Source of the DNA: Ectocarpus siliculosus
Lineage: Eukaryota; Sar; Phaeophyceae; Ectocarpales; Ectocarpaceae
Assembly (NCBI GenBank): GCA_000310025.1
Contig: FN648718.1
Coordinates: 7,466 to 64,950, forward strand
Length of the DNA stretch: 57,485 nt
Reading direction: 5' to 3'
Within the stretch, counting starts at the first letter, position 1, and every line of letters begins with the position of its first letter. The notes below the pieces were generated by a model, which saw nothing but the letters and a program-made list of their open reading frames with translations, did not search any database and was not told the DNA's origin. A program made the translations under genes and the position numbers. This document shows positions 1-10,969 of this stretch, piece by piece.

Positions 1-1
1 G

Positions 2-25
2 CCCCCCCCCCCCCCCCCCCCCCCC
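2..25. repeat. Poly-C run at window edge
   Basis: A run of 24 C opens the window. Similar homopolymer runs flank both internal gaps and the right edge, so this probably marks a contig edge or low-quality read end rather than biology. Confidence 0.8.
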
Positions 26-92
26 AAGTTAAGCCCCGTACCCCCTCTCCCCATGATATTCGCATCTCCACGTAATCCAGACGACTCTGACC

Positions 93-1640
93 ATGCCCCC
101 GGTGACCGGATGGATCAAGAACATCAACGACCACGCCATCCACGGCGGCGATCAAACGCCGAGGTCGGACGACACTCGCGCCAACGCTAACGCTAGCGCC
201 GCCAACCTGTCTTTTACCCCCCTCCTGGCCTCGCTGGCGTCGGGCTTGCGCGGGGACCCCGCGTACCCGTGCTGCCCACGGCGTGGGCGTGGGGTAACTA
301 CGGGAGCGGGTGGCGGGGGCAGGGGCAAGGGCGAAGGCGACGACGCTTTCGGTGACTTGGCCGCGGCCGCCGCGCTGGCGCCGCTGCCTGGCCGGGATCC
401 CGCCGTGCGGTCGAGGCTCCGGGAGGGCCTGAGGCAGGAGATGCTCGGCGACCGGAAGCTCCGCGTCGCGCGGTTCTTGTTGGAGGCCGCCGTTGTCGGT
501 GGCAGGGCACCGCCACCGCCGCCGACGCTGCAGGACGACGGCGGCGGTGGTGGCGATGTGGTGGCGGGGACGGAGCTCCAGCGTGTGCGGCAGCAGCTGC
601 AGCAGCAGCAGCAGATGGCCCTTTCCGTTAGCAAGACCGGCCGGCTCCTGGCGCTCTTGGCGGGCGTGCTTGGTCGCCGCCGATTGGACGACGACGGCGG
701 CGGTGGTGACGCTGACGCTGACGGCGGTGGTGGTGCTGCTGGCCGCCACCATGGCGCCGCTGCCGGCCCTCCATCGCGGTCGCCGGTCTCACGGCAACAA
801 CCACCGCCGGGGCGGCCGCCGCTTAGCGTCAAGAAGGACGTCCTGGTGCTGATCCGGCCGGTGTACGCGCTCCTCGGGGAGGCTCTCCTGGGGGAGAAGG
901 GGCTGGCGCGACGCTTGACTCGCGAGATCCTCGCCGTCGCCTCGGCGCTCGCCGTCGCCGGCCTCGACCACACCCTCCCCGCAACTGCAGCCACCATCAC
1001 CACCACCACGGAAGCAGCGGCAGCGGCAGCGGTGCAACAGCGGCAGCAGCAGTACGGGCAAGGAGAAGCCACTGGCGCAACGGCACCGGGAAGGGGAGCG
1101 GTAGACGTCGTCGGTGCCGGGGTAGAATCGCCGGCGGCGGCGGCGATCGAGCGGCGAGCGGTGGAGTGCTTCGCGGAGGCGGTGGTTCTCGCCGTGTCGA
1201 CGAGCCTCGGGGCGGTGGTGGCGTCCGTCGCGGGCGGCGGCGACGACGACGGCGACTGCGGCGGCGGCGGCGGCGGGTTGGCGGACCTGGGGCCCTGCGA
1301 GTCTGACCTCGAGCGGCTCCTGGTGAGCCTGGGGGCGTGGGAGTCCCGCGGCGGGGGCGGGGGTCGAGGGTGGCCGCACAGCGCACCCCCGCCAGCGACG
1401 TCCCGGGAGGGTTCAGGAGGAGGAGGAGGAGGAGGAGGAGGAGCTGGAGGGCAGGATGCCGTTGTTGAGGACATTGACATGCCGCTGCCGGAGCTCCTGG
1501 ACGATGCCGAGAAACTTTCGGCCGCGGTTCGGTCGGCGGCGACGAAAGGAGGAGCAGGTGGCGCTAGCGGGGCGATCGTGCGGCGGTTGGACGGTGCGCT
1601 GGTGCCTAGGATCAAGGCCTGCCGAGCCTTCTGTCTGTAG
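93..1640 (+). CDS. Unrecognised GC-rich protein, probably a terminal exon
   Basis: An uninterrupted 515-codon frame ending in TAG. I do not recognise the family. Well-ordered parts include an amphipathic helical stretch near residues 245-300 (KKDVLVLIRPVYALLGEALL), a second near 345-375 (AVECFAEAVVLAVSTSLGAV) and a C-terminal helix near 460-510 (PLPELLDDAEKLSAAVRSA). Between them lie Gly-, Ala-, Gln- and His-rich low-complexity linkers typical of brown algal proteins. The frame is also open upstream of the ATG to a possible acceptor (CCAG, ends 80), so this may be the last exon of a gene starting outside the window. An antisense frame of similar length exists only because of extreme GC content. 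I prefer the plus frame because it gives coherent alternating hydrophobic and charged helices. It is convergent with the HtrA gene. Confidence 0.5.
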   Translation: MPPVTGWIKNINDHAIHGGDQTPRSDDTRANANASAANLSFTPLLASLASGLRGDPAYPCCPRRGRGVTTGAGGGGRGKGEGDDAFGDLAAAAALAPLPGRDPAVRSRLREGLRQEMLGDRKLRVARFLLEAAVVGGRAPPPPPTLQDDGGGGGDVVAGTELQRVRQQLQQQQQMALSVSKTGRLLALLAGVLGRRRLDDDGGGGDADADGGGGAAGRHHGAAAGPPSRSPVSRQQPPPGRPPLSVKKDVLVLIRPVYALLGEALLGEKGLARRLTREILAVASALAVAGLDHTLPATAATITTTTEAAAAAAVQQRQQQYGQGEATGATAPGRGAVDVVGAGVESPAAAAIERRAVECFAEAVVLAVSTSLGAVVASVAGGGDDDGDCGGGGGGLADLGPCESDLERLLVSLGAWESRGGGGGRGWPHSAPPPATSREGSGGGGGGGGGAGGQDAVVEDIDMPLPELLDDAEKLSAAVRSAATKGGAGGASGAIVRRLDGALVPRIKACRAFCL

Positions 1641-3355
1641 CCGACGCTGCGGCCTCTGCAGCAGCCGCAGCCGCAGCAGCAGCAGCGAGACAACGGTGTG
1701 GACACAAATTGACAGCTTTTTCAATTTTTCAGAAAGAGACTTTTAAGAGCTACGGCGGTGGTACCAAACAGACGGCGCAGGGATTGTACAACTAACTCCC
1801 GAGAGAGGTGTTAGATCTACTCGTGGAGTGCCTGCTGTGTTGCTGTTGCTTGTACGACGCCGTGTAGCCAAAGCGAACGCCTTCGAGTGTAGTTGTGCCC
1901 GAGGGGGGACAACGGCTTGGTCGCTCCTTTCGTGCTGACGGCCGGCCGCAGAGAAAACGCCGCACACGACTCGACAACTCCCTCCCTACAGGTTGTGTTG
2001 CATCGCGCGCGAAGAGGACAGATTGGGCAGTCGTTGTGATATATACATACTTCTATAGTCTACCCCGCTTCCCTTGCTGTCCAAGTCTTCTCAAGCTGGT
2101 GTTGGCAGTGAGCTTGTTGGGGCTACCCGGATCCGCCCGGGGAGGTCACCGGTCCAGCTATTATTGTCTGTTGGCTGGCTGTCTCGATTGGGATTTGCGG
2201 TGCTCCTGGTTTGCTCTGCCGCCCGCCGCAGCCGCGTCTGGCACGATGTAGCTACGCGTGCGATTTTTTTTGGGGGGCGGGAGTGGTGCGAAATGTTTCT
2301 GTCGCGTGGGATGACCGGATTGGACCGGCGCGCGACGCTGCTTAGCATTGGGTCGCCATGTGATGTCGTCATGAGATGCTTGGGGCTGATGGCCCGCAGG
2401 GATCTGTTTTCCTATAGATGTAGACTGTCGATTGTATGTGGCCCTGTACATCGTACCCCAACTTCTGCTGCGCGTTGTGCGATAAACCAGCCTACTAGCG
2501 TTGTTCTTCCTTTTAACTCTGACGAGGTGCCTGATGTTGTTGTGCCCGGCATTTGTGTATGAAAACGTCGAAACGAGGCACAAGAGAAACAAAAAAAAGC
2601 ATCCCATGGTGCAGGTGTCTTGCCGCAACAACGTTAACACCTGTTTTCTGTCCGGGCCCGGGAAGGAAGGCGTGCGGAGCCATGTTGAGGGAAACAACCG
2701 ACGGCGAGAAAGAAGGCGTTTTTTGTGTTCTGAGAGACACGTTAGTTTTGTTTCCCCGCGAGATGAGGGAGTATCTCGCTCGGCCGAAACAAACAAGTCT
2801 CTTGCGATCATGCGTGTATCGTACCCCGCGAGAGCAGTAGAGCAGGCAAAGAATTGCTTTGGTGGTGATGGTGTGATGATCTTGTCATGTGTACTTGTGC
2901 CGTTGCGTTGTTCACAGAATCCGACTTGCATCGCGCCGGGGCGTCCGGGGGGGCGGAGCATTTGTGCATCTGGTCGTTGAGAGACAAATGTTTCCGCGGC
3001 GCATGCATGCCCAAGGCAGCAAATAGAGCCACAGGTGTACAGCAAGTAGATCATCTCGTGTGCTTGCTTCCTTGCACTCTGTAGAACAAGCTTTCGCCTG
3101 CGCGTGCCAGGCCGCCGTCTCCGAAACCAGCTCGAAATTCAAGACCCGACAGACAGGGTGTTTCAGACCCGTAAAGCACACCTTCTCCCCTCGACGGCTA
3201 CATCAACAACCCATTGCACGTACAGCCGTACTCCCCCCTTCTCTCCCCCGGCCAAGCCCATCTCTCGACCAAAGCGAGCGAAAACACGTGGACACACGAC
3301 ACACACACACCGTCCAAACAAAAACAGCCGCCGCGCCGCTGCTGCTAAGCCGCGG
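1641..3355. other. Convergent intergenic region, probable overlapping 3' UTRs
   Basis: About 1.7 kb between the stop of the plus-strand gene and the stop of the minus-strand HtrA gene. It is lower in GC than the flanking exons. The open frames here (for example minus 2161-3054) are Cys/Arg-rich, match nothing I know, and look like chance. Most likely it holds two long 3' UTRs. Confidence 0.5.
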
Positions 3356-5391
3356 TCAGCGTCGTTCGCGGTGCAGCGGCAGGCTCGGCGAACAAGAAGA
3401 ACTCGAAGAAGGGGCGGCGGCGGAACCGGAACCGGAACCGGCACCGGCACCGGCACCCGAACCGGCGGCGGCGGAGCCCGAACCGTTGGCGGCGGCCGGC
3501 GGCGACCGCGGCAGGTCCGACTCCGTCACCACCGTCACGCGGCGCGGTGGCGGCGGCGGCGTCTCGCTCTCCTCCGGGGGGTGACCGGGGTCCGCCACCG
3601 GCGGTATCGCCGCTACGACGGTCATCGGGATCGCCCGCCCGACCTGGTGGCCGATGAGCTGCAGCACCTGACGACGAAGACGACGACAGCGGATGGGATG
3701 ATGATAAGGCGACAGTCGGGCGTTATAAATCGGTGGAATTGGAATCATGGAGGGGCTGCGTGAGGGGGGCAAGCATGGATAGAGATCCTAGAGGGAGAGA
3801 GCGAGACGAAGAGACAGAAGGAGGGACGGAGAGGGAGAGAGAGAGACATGCAGCACGGGTGACGTGCAGGCCGTGGTAGCGAGATGGTGGTTGGCGTATG
3901 CATCAGAGCAGCAGTCGTAGCGACCGTATTTACTATTTACTGACCTGACCGGTGACATGCACAAGACAAGAGACGGAGGGCAGGGGATAGAGGGAGAAAT
4001 AACTACTGTCCAACACAAACGCCAACATTCCACGACGTCGCAAAACCAAGCGGGAAAAAACAGGCTTGCTGGCGTAGCTGACACAAGAGTGAGAAGACAG
4101 ACAGAAAAAAATAGAAAATAGAGGCACAATGAGATAATTGTTGCCGACTCCGGTGTTGGTCGGAGGTCGCGGAGCACACCCACAATTCTAATTGCTGTAC
4201 AAGTAGCGGTCGCTGGTTCGTAAACCAGATCAGTGGACGCAACCGCAACCACCTTCGACACCATATCGAGCAACAGCAACAGGTAGAGAAAAAAAAAAAG
4301 AGGAATGACACGATTCTATCCGAACGTGTGCGCCCCGTTCTGCATGCAGACTTAAAAAAAAAAAAAAACAACGTCAAACACAGAAAAAAAATATCTGCCT
4401 CAGCTCAACTGGGAAAGCCTCAACCAAACTCGTCTGCTCTGCACAGAGGACAAGAGGTTGATCCAACCGGTACCTCACGAGCACACGTATGCACTTGGAG
4501 TCGAACATTAGACGACGAACTTGCCACACCAACAACAACGACGACAACGACTCTGACAGCAGCTGTGAACAACGTATCGACACAGGCACCCATCACCGAA
4601 CCAACTCTCAACTATAATACTCTACTTACGCTACACGCATCAACCTTACAAACAGAAGAAACATACTGTAGGTTCAGGTGGGCCAATCACCTCGGTGGTG
4701 GTTGTCACCGCCTTCCCATCGAACTCAGTGATGAGGTCGCCGAATCGCAAGCCGGCCCGGTCCGCCGCTCCCCCCGGCGTCACGCTCAAGATCTACGTTC
4801 GGGCAGCAGTTGGTTCGGGTCACATCAACAAGGTGCACAAACAACTCTATTAGTTTCGTTTTGAAAATCTGTTGTCATCTCGGGGGTGCTGAATTTTGAA
4901 TCAACGGGGTTATTGTTTCGACAACCAGATCACACGCGCGTGCCCTCGGTGACACGATAGACAGCAAGCCGTGGCTAGGTGGTTGCGTTGGGAACATCGG
5001 GAATATGAAAAAGACTCGTGGTCCTAGGTTATGGATGTTGTTTGCGTCGTTGCCGAAGTTTGCCTCTATTCTAGTGCTCAAGCCCGGGCAACAGCAAAAA
5101 GCCTAGCCTCCTCTATCAGCCAAAAATAACGAGAGAGAGGGAGAGGGAGCGAGAGAGAGATGGGCACGACTATTATAGGCGACGGCACTAGAGAGCAGTA
5201 GGGGTGAAAATGCGGCACCCGTAGTGAACTTTTAAGATGGTACGAGCACCTCCCTCCCGCCCTCCCTTCCTACGGACCGTCCTCACCATGACTCCACTCG
5301 ATTTTCCCTTCTGGTTGTCCGTGGTGACGAGGCGCATGCCCAGCTGTGGCCGGTCCACCCGCCCCTGTGTGCGCAGATCCTCGATAACCTG

Positions 5392-5428
<37 letters not shown>

Positions 5429-8400
5429 TATCATCATCATCGTTGGCGTTGCTGTTGCAGTCATTACCAAAGGATTCCGTTGTCATTCTAAATGCTAGTT
5501 TTCCGCGCAGTCTTCAAAATTCCCGGCCGTTTCCCCGCCATTACTGTGGAACGAGCAACATTGTTTCGCAGTTCTGAGTCTCCAAGAGGTTTGTCACAAC
5601 GTCAAACGTCCATGCAATTCCCCAAACTATGTATAGCGCCTCAAAAATATGGGCCGGGTCTTACTGGTGGAGCCGTGAAGCGGGTAGGAGGCACATCACA
5701 CACTTCTTCGCCAAGACAGGATTGTGCCTATCATAGAATATGCTGTAGCGGTAAGGCAAAACACAAACAAAAAAGAAAGGCCAGGCCAAGAATTCACAAA
5801 CCACGACGACGGTATTTGACTGGAGAATATTTTACCTGCCATGCTGTGTCGATCGGGATGGCGAACCCGACTCCGTCCGTACCGCTGAGCTTGAGGGTGT
5901 TGATGCCTTTGGTGAGGTTGCAGCAACAGCAACAGCGGCAGATAAGCAACAAAGTTAGCATCAAGGAGGAAAATGACCAATTGTAAAGCATCTTCCGGGA
6001 GAAGAAACGCACGGGCATAACAAGTCTCACGCGGCATGTGTGGCCTTCCCTGCCGGGTCGCGTTACCTCGGCTGGTGTGTCGTAAAAAAAGAATCCCAAT
6101 GGTGCACTGAAACTGACAGTCCAGAACACGCGAGGATGACAACACTTAGTCTTCTCTCTGTCACATACATTGCAGTGAGCGCTGATTTGAAGTGAGGACA
6201 AAAAACAAAACAAAAAAGCATTCAACATCAACAGCGAAACAACATGACAATCGAGGACGCGCTAGGCCAAGCGAAGAAAACTTGGTGTAGTCTTCGAGGG
6301 GGGGATAGTGAGTAGTACCCTGTCGTGAAACACAACACCCCCGAAGAAATTCAACATGCACGGTACCCCCCCTCCCCGACCGAACAGTAGTTTCTTGCCC
6401 GCTCCCCCCTCCAATGCAGAATGCACATCAGGAATGCGACGAAGCACAAAAAATGGAAGGAAGGCATCATTGCCCTTTCGTTGTCGCTGCACCTGCAACA
6501 CCCCTCGTTCGTTCGATGGTGTTCGGTCTCGTCTGTCTGACGCGCCCGAGGCATGCGTCAATCACGTACCCGTCAGCGCTCTCCCGCGCACACCAACACC
6601 ACCGTCACCTCGCCAAACACAACAACCACCGATCACAAGAACAAGAGAGACGAGCAACACCCCACAGCAGTACCATCGTTCTGCGAGACTAACCGATTAC
6701 TCTCCCATCCAGGTCGATGAGAGGGCCACCCGAGTTGCCCGAGGCGATCGCCGCGTCCGTCTGGATGAAGTCCGTGGAATCGCTCATGATCGTCTCTGTT
6801 CTCGCATCAGCCACTGTTGGGCAGGGACACAAGCAAAGAAGGAAGGCAACACGGACGACACGGCGGACGAAGGGAGGTCTTACGCATCAAAAATGCAACA
6901 ACACCTTCTGTCGAAAGCATGCAATACATACCGCGTACGCGACACCGAGCGTGTGTGCCTCTTGGTCTCATCTAATCTGGGCGACAACATGCACCTTTCG
7001 GAATATGTTTGATGCATCAGACAGCGTCATGCAGAAGGAACACAAACACTGAGGTCTAATATCATTGCTCTTCCCATCCCGTTCCCCTTGCCGTGCTTGC
7101 GTTCGACAAAAAAAGCGACAAGTTTTCAGCATTCCCGTCGCTCCTACACTGCGACACTATCAAATAGCGGTGGAGTATTTAGAGACAAGCGCAGACTGCA
7201 ATGACCAACAGAAGAACGGTTGCGGTTGTGTCTGCACCAAAAACAACCAAGGGCGGGGGGTTGCAAAGAGGAACGGAGCTGACCACGTTCAGCGATGCAA
7301 GCAGCAGTGCAACAAGCCCTCTCGCCCAAGGAAGGAGATCGCTGGTCTCCCTCTCCCTCCCTCCCTCCCTCCCTCCCTCTCCCTCTCTGTCTCTCTGTCC
7401 CTCTGTCTCTCTCTCTTTATCTCTCTCCCTCTCCCTCTAGCGGCCTCCCTCCCCTCACCGAGCTCGCTCCTGCGCCGCGTGGTAGCGCTCACGATCCCCA
7501 GGGTGCACGACTTCGACAAGCCCTGCGGACTCCCCATGGCCACCACGAACTCCCCGGCCCTCAGCGTCACCGAGCGGCCTATCTTGGCCACGGGCAGCTC
7601 GTGACCGGGGGGCACATCGACCTTCAGCAGGGCTAGATCGAACCTCCGGTCCATCGCTTGCACTTTTCCCTTCTCGACGAGAGAGACGGAGAAAAGCACA
7701 AACGGAGAGATCAAAACGGGGGTCTCGTCGGAAGGGAGGGGACCAATATGCATGCACTAAATGAACTCCGGATACCGCGCGCGTGGGGATGTGCAATCTG
7801 GACGACGACACAGCAGCACTAGTTGAATCGTTGACCCCGAGTAAACAAAATTGCGGGTGTGAGATCATCTGCTGACAGCCTCCGGCCGTCGTCTCTTACG
7901 TATATTCAGAGAACACCGAGACAACTTGAAGAGAATATTCCATCCGTGCCACACGCGATTTCGATGCAGGGCACTGTTACTGCTGGTGTACCGGGCGGCG
8001 GCACTATTTTTCGATCGGCAATACTTGCACTACATACCGCGAGCTCAGTGCTCCTACATGCACACCCTCACAAGAAAATGGTACACCATTTACCTTCAAC
8101 CGACCGGCACCACTGCTATTGCCAATCTAGCGCTCCTACGTGCACATTCTCACACAAGAAAAGGGTTGTGCAATACCAATGTATTCCGCATGTACCTTCA
8201 GTTTCTGCCCGCCGTCGAGGGTGATGACCACCGCCCCGTCCGCGAACCTCTCCACCACGTGGGCGTTGGTCACCACCAGACCGTCCCCGGAGATGACGAA
8301 GCCTGACCCCATGTTGCGCACGCCGTCTGAGTCCCACTTCATCGCACCGCCAGCCTCTTCTACCACCACCACCACCACCACCACCACACCGGAAAGGTAA

Positions 8401-10700
8401 AGGCATTGAAAAGGAAACGAGAAGCCGCGAATACTTTGAGCTTTCTATCATCTGTGTACCTCATTTTGGTTCAGCTTTGCGACGCGGAGGAAATATTCTT
8501 TGCTATGACTTTTGTGAAGGGTACCGGGGAGGAGTTAACTGGATAGAGGGTAAGCCAATACACGACCGCGACCAAGAGCAGCAGCAGGTGCGCCTAGTAC
8601 AACAACAACAGCAGCAGCAGCATGTGCCATGTTTGTGCGTGTGGAGACAGGAGACAGGGAGAGAGCGAGAGGGGGGGGGGGGGGGGGGAGAGTGTATCGT
8701 GTGTGTTTCTTTCGAAGCATCAACCGCGCTGAACGGCTGACCAAGACAGAAGCGCATGTATAAAATCTTCCTCGGACCACTCAACAGTTGACCACATCTC
8801 CGTTAGGCGATGGCGCTACACGACTTACAGCAGTAACAAGCGGGTTCGCCCTCACTGCTGTGGTAATAGCCTGCGCCGCAACTTCGTGAATAGTTACTGC
8901 TAGCGGACGTGTACCGAGAGGGAGGGTCGGGGGAGACGGGCACCCTAAATTCGTTTCCGTGTAGTCTCGCAGGACTCATGAGTCCACCTATCAGCTGAGC
9001 GTGAGCATCGTTCTCATGGTACCGTTCCAGCTACAAGTGGAGCCGTCTTCCACTGCTGTTCGATCGAAATGCAGGGTCATCTTGACCCCAACGCATTGTA
9101 TATAACGGATCCTGAACCAACACATGATGCCACCAATTTCCGACTTCCGGGACCCCCAAAACTGCAGATGTGATACTCTCTCGAAGAGGTAAAGAGTCTT
9201 TCTTTTGTACCTGTAAAACTGCGACTTTCCAGGACAGCATCTATCTGTCTATCTCAGGTACTGCTGTAAGTAGTCCATGAACGGCAGGGCACCCTCACGG
9301 GGACGGGAGGAGGGTTGCTCACTGTGCTTACCCGCGGACATTCCCGATCCCGAGACGATGTTTACCACCCACGGCGAGGCGCTCTCCACGGCATCCGCCA
9401 CCGCATGCCGTCCGACCGGCAGCTCTCCGACGGGTGCTCGATTTCGTCGTGATTGTTGTCTCATCGTCCCCCCAGAAGCAGCAGCGGAGGCGGCCTGACC
9501 GTTTTATCGCGCATGCTTGTTAGAGGTTAGAGGCGTTATTGCCGGGAGAAAGAAGGGGCGAGGCGGGGGGAATCGGTAGGTCGGTCCGCACGGCGCTATT
9601 GTTGCCCTTGTTGTTTTGATTTCTTGTATGCATACTCGTCGCTACTGCTGATGCTGTTCCCTTGTTCGCTGTTGCGAACTTGTCGATATTGCTGAGTTTT
9701 CTGCTGCTGCTACGGCCGCTGCTGCTGCCGCTGCTGTCGTTCGTCGGTCGATGGCAACTTTCTGTCCACGCCGTGGCTAGACAAGGCTGGGCTCGCACAC
9801 AGACAAAGCCAGCAAGTCAACTAGTTACGCTTAAGACACTCCTACAGCGTGCTTGAGCATCCACCGTCCTGAACTTGCAGCAGCAGGATGGATTGTTTTG
9901 TCTTGGATTGAGAGAGGGATGTGTGAGGTCCTGTAGTCTCCGTAGAATGCTGGTGGAGACACGCCCCGGCCGCTTCTCTGTGCAACAGCTGCCAGTCAAC
10001 AGATTTTTTGTTGCGCAGCTCTTTCCACCTGGCCATACGTGCATCTTGTGCGTGAACACTACAGGTGCTCCCTCAATTGATTTGAACATCTCAGTCGAAA
10101 AAAGGGACCCTTTATCTACGCAAGAACCCCTCGAGGGTACGGAGAGACAGCAGCAGACAGCAGCGACGCCTGCCGCCTGCCGGGAACAACGCGCACCTGA
10201 CACCAGTTGTTAACTTGACAAGCTTCTAAACCAACACCGCATGCTACGTTTTCATGGCACACACACACACACATTTGGCGCTGAAGGCGCCTGGTTATGC
10301 CAGCCAGCAGGTCAGACACCGCCAGGCTGCGGCCGATGCGTATTTTGCTCACCTGCTTGGTGTCGGCCCCATCGGCCCCTTGCGCAGCCACCGTGGCCGC
10401 CGCCGCGAGCAAGCCCCCCCACACTCGGAACACGTTATCGCCGCCGTCTTCTCCGTGTTTCCGACCATGTCGGGGCACCGCTGCTGCTGCCCGCAACAAT
10501 CCCTGGGCAGAGGCCACCTCCCGTTGCCCTGTCTGGTCGGCTGCCGGTGCTGCTGCAACCCAAGTTGATGCCGCAGAGCGACGGAACGACGTGCTGCGGG
10601 AAGCCCGGGCAGGCGGGCCACGAGAGGCTTTTTCGCGCAAGACACGGGCCACGATCCCTGGAGAAGATCTCATGCCAGCAAATATAGCGCTCGAAAACAT
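3356..10700 (-). CDS. HtrA/DegP (Omi-type) serine protease, organelle-targeted
   Basis: ATP-independent serine protease/chaperone of the HtrA family (S1C), 531 residues. Exons, all phase-consistent: 10700-10353, 9494-9332, 8359-8196, 7672-7459, 6813-6694, 5906-5836, 5388-5287, 4792-4691, 3667-3356. Residues 1-50 are Arg/Ser/Ala-rich with few acids, like a mitochondrial presequence. A hydrophobic segment near 92-108 ([14 protein letters not shown]) recalls the membrane anchor of HtrA2/Omi. The protease domain shows His204 (VVTNAHVVE), Asp237 ([11 protein letters not shown]) and Ser324 ([10 protein letters not shown]). It is followed by INTLKLSG...GFAIPID and one PDZ domain (about 361-450: [23 protein letters not shown]). 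The last 75 residues are Pro, Ala and Gly/Ser-rich and unlike animal Omi. Exon 5 runs through a decoy GTAATC to the true donor GTTAGT, restoring DGRVIGINT. Mitochondrial location is inferred from the N terminus only; a plastid is not excluded. The gene is divergent from SPT4. Confidence 0.93.
5392..5443. repeat. (TCA)n microsatellite abutting an HtrA splice acceptor
   Basis: About 15 TCA units, with one TTA interruption, lie directly against the acceptor of HtrA exon 7 (minus-strand view: ATG repeats then ACAG). It takes the place of a polypyrimidine tract. Confidence 0.85.
7350..7440. repeat. CT-rich microsatellite in HtrA intron 4
   Basis: CCCT and CTCTCT tracts on the plus strand (GA-rich on the HtrA sense strand), starting about 20 bases inside the intron after the donor at 7458. 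Confidence 0.8.
8361..8392. repeat. (ACC)n microsatellite at an HtrA splice acceptor
   Basis: A run of ACC units (GGT on the sense strand) ends immediately before the TAG acceptor of HtrA exon 3, so this intron also lacks an ordinary polypyrimidine tract. Confidence 0.8.
8670..8688. repeat. Poly-G run in HtrA intron 2
   Basis: A G homopolymer next to GAGA repeats and a CAG/CAA tract (8577-8622). Intronic simple sequence. Confidence 0.75.
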
Positions 10701-10969
10701 CCCAGAGCAGCTAGTGCGTGTGTCTACGGCAGAGATGCCAGCTACAACAAGAGCGTACCTGCGACTTGCTGATTGCTGATTGCGCCAACAAGCACCGGGG
10801 GTTTCGCAGATTGTATACCTCCTACCCACCAGCATTGCCGTCACCCCCAGGTTATACCGCACCCGCAGGAACAGCTCCCCACTCACTCCAGCTTGTGACT
10901 TGTGTACACCCTGTACGGCGTTGTTGGCGACATTCACAGTGACAGCAGTGGACAGGCGCACGTAGGTCC
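10701..10969. promoter_or_regulatory. Shared head-to-head promoter region, HtrA and SPT4
   Basis: The 269 bases between the HtrA start codon (minus) and the SPT4 start codon (plus) must hold both core promoters and both 5' UTRs unless a non-coding first exon lies elsewhere. It contains a short tandem TTGCTGATTGC (about 10767-10782), but I see no convincing TATA box. Assigned by position, not by motif. Confidence 0.5.

Noticed and set aside
152-1705. Long minus-strand frame (517 codons) opposite the first plus-strand exon
   Set aside because: Pro/Ser/Arg homopolymer-like composition without ordered segments. It is the expected antisense shadow of a very GC-rich exon.
2161-3054. 297-codon minus-strand frame
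   Set aside because: It lies in the convergent 3' region, has scattered Cys/His/Arg without motif structure, and would need to overlap the 3' UTRs of both neighbours.
6694-6701. GTAATC as the donor of HtrA exon 5
   Set aside because: It leaves the next exon out of phase. Reading seven bases further to GTTAGT restores DGRVIGINT and the correct phase.
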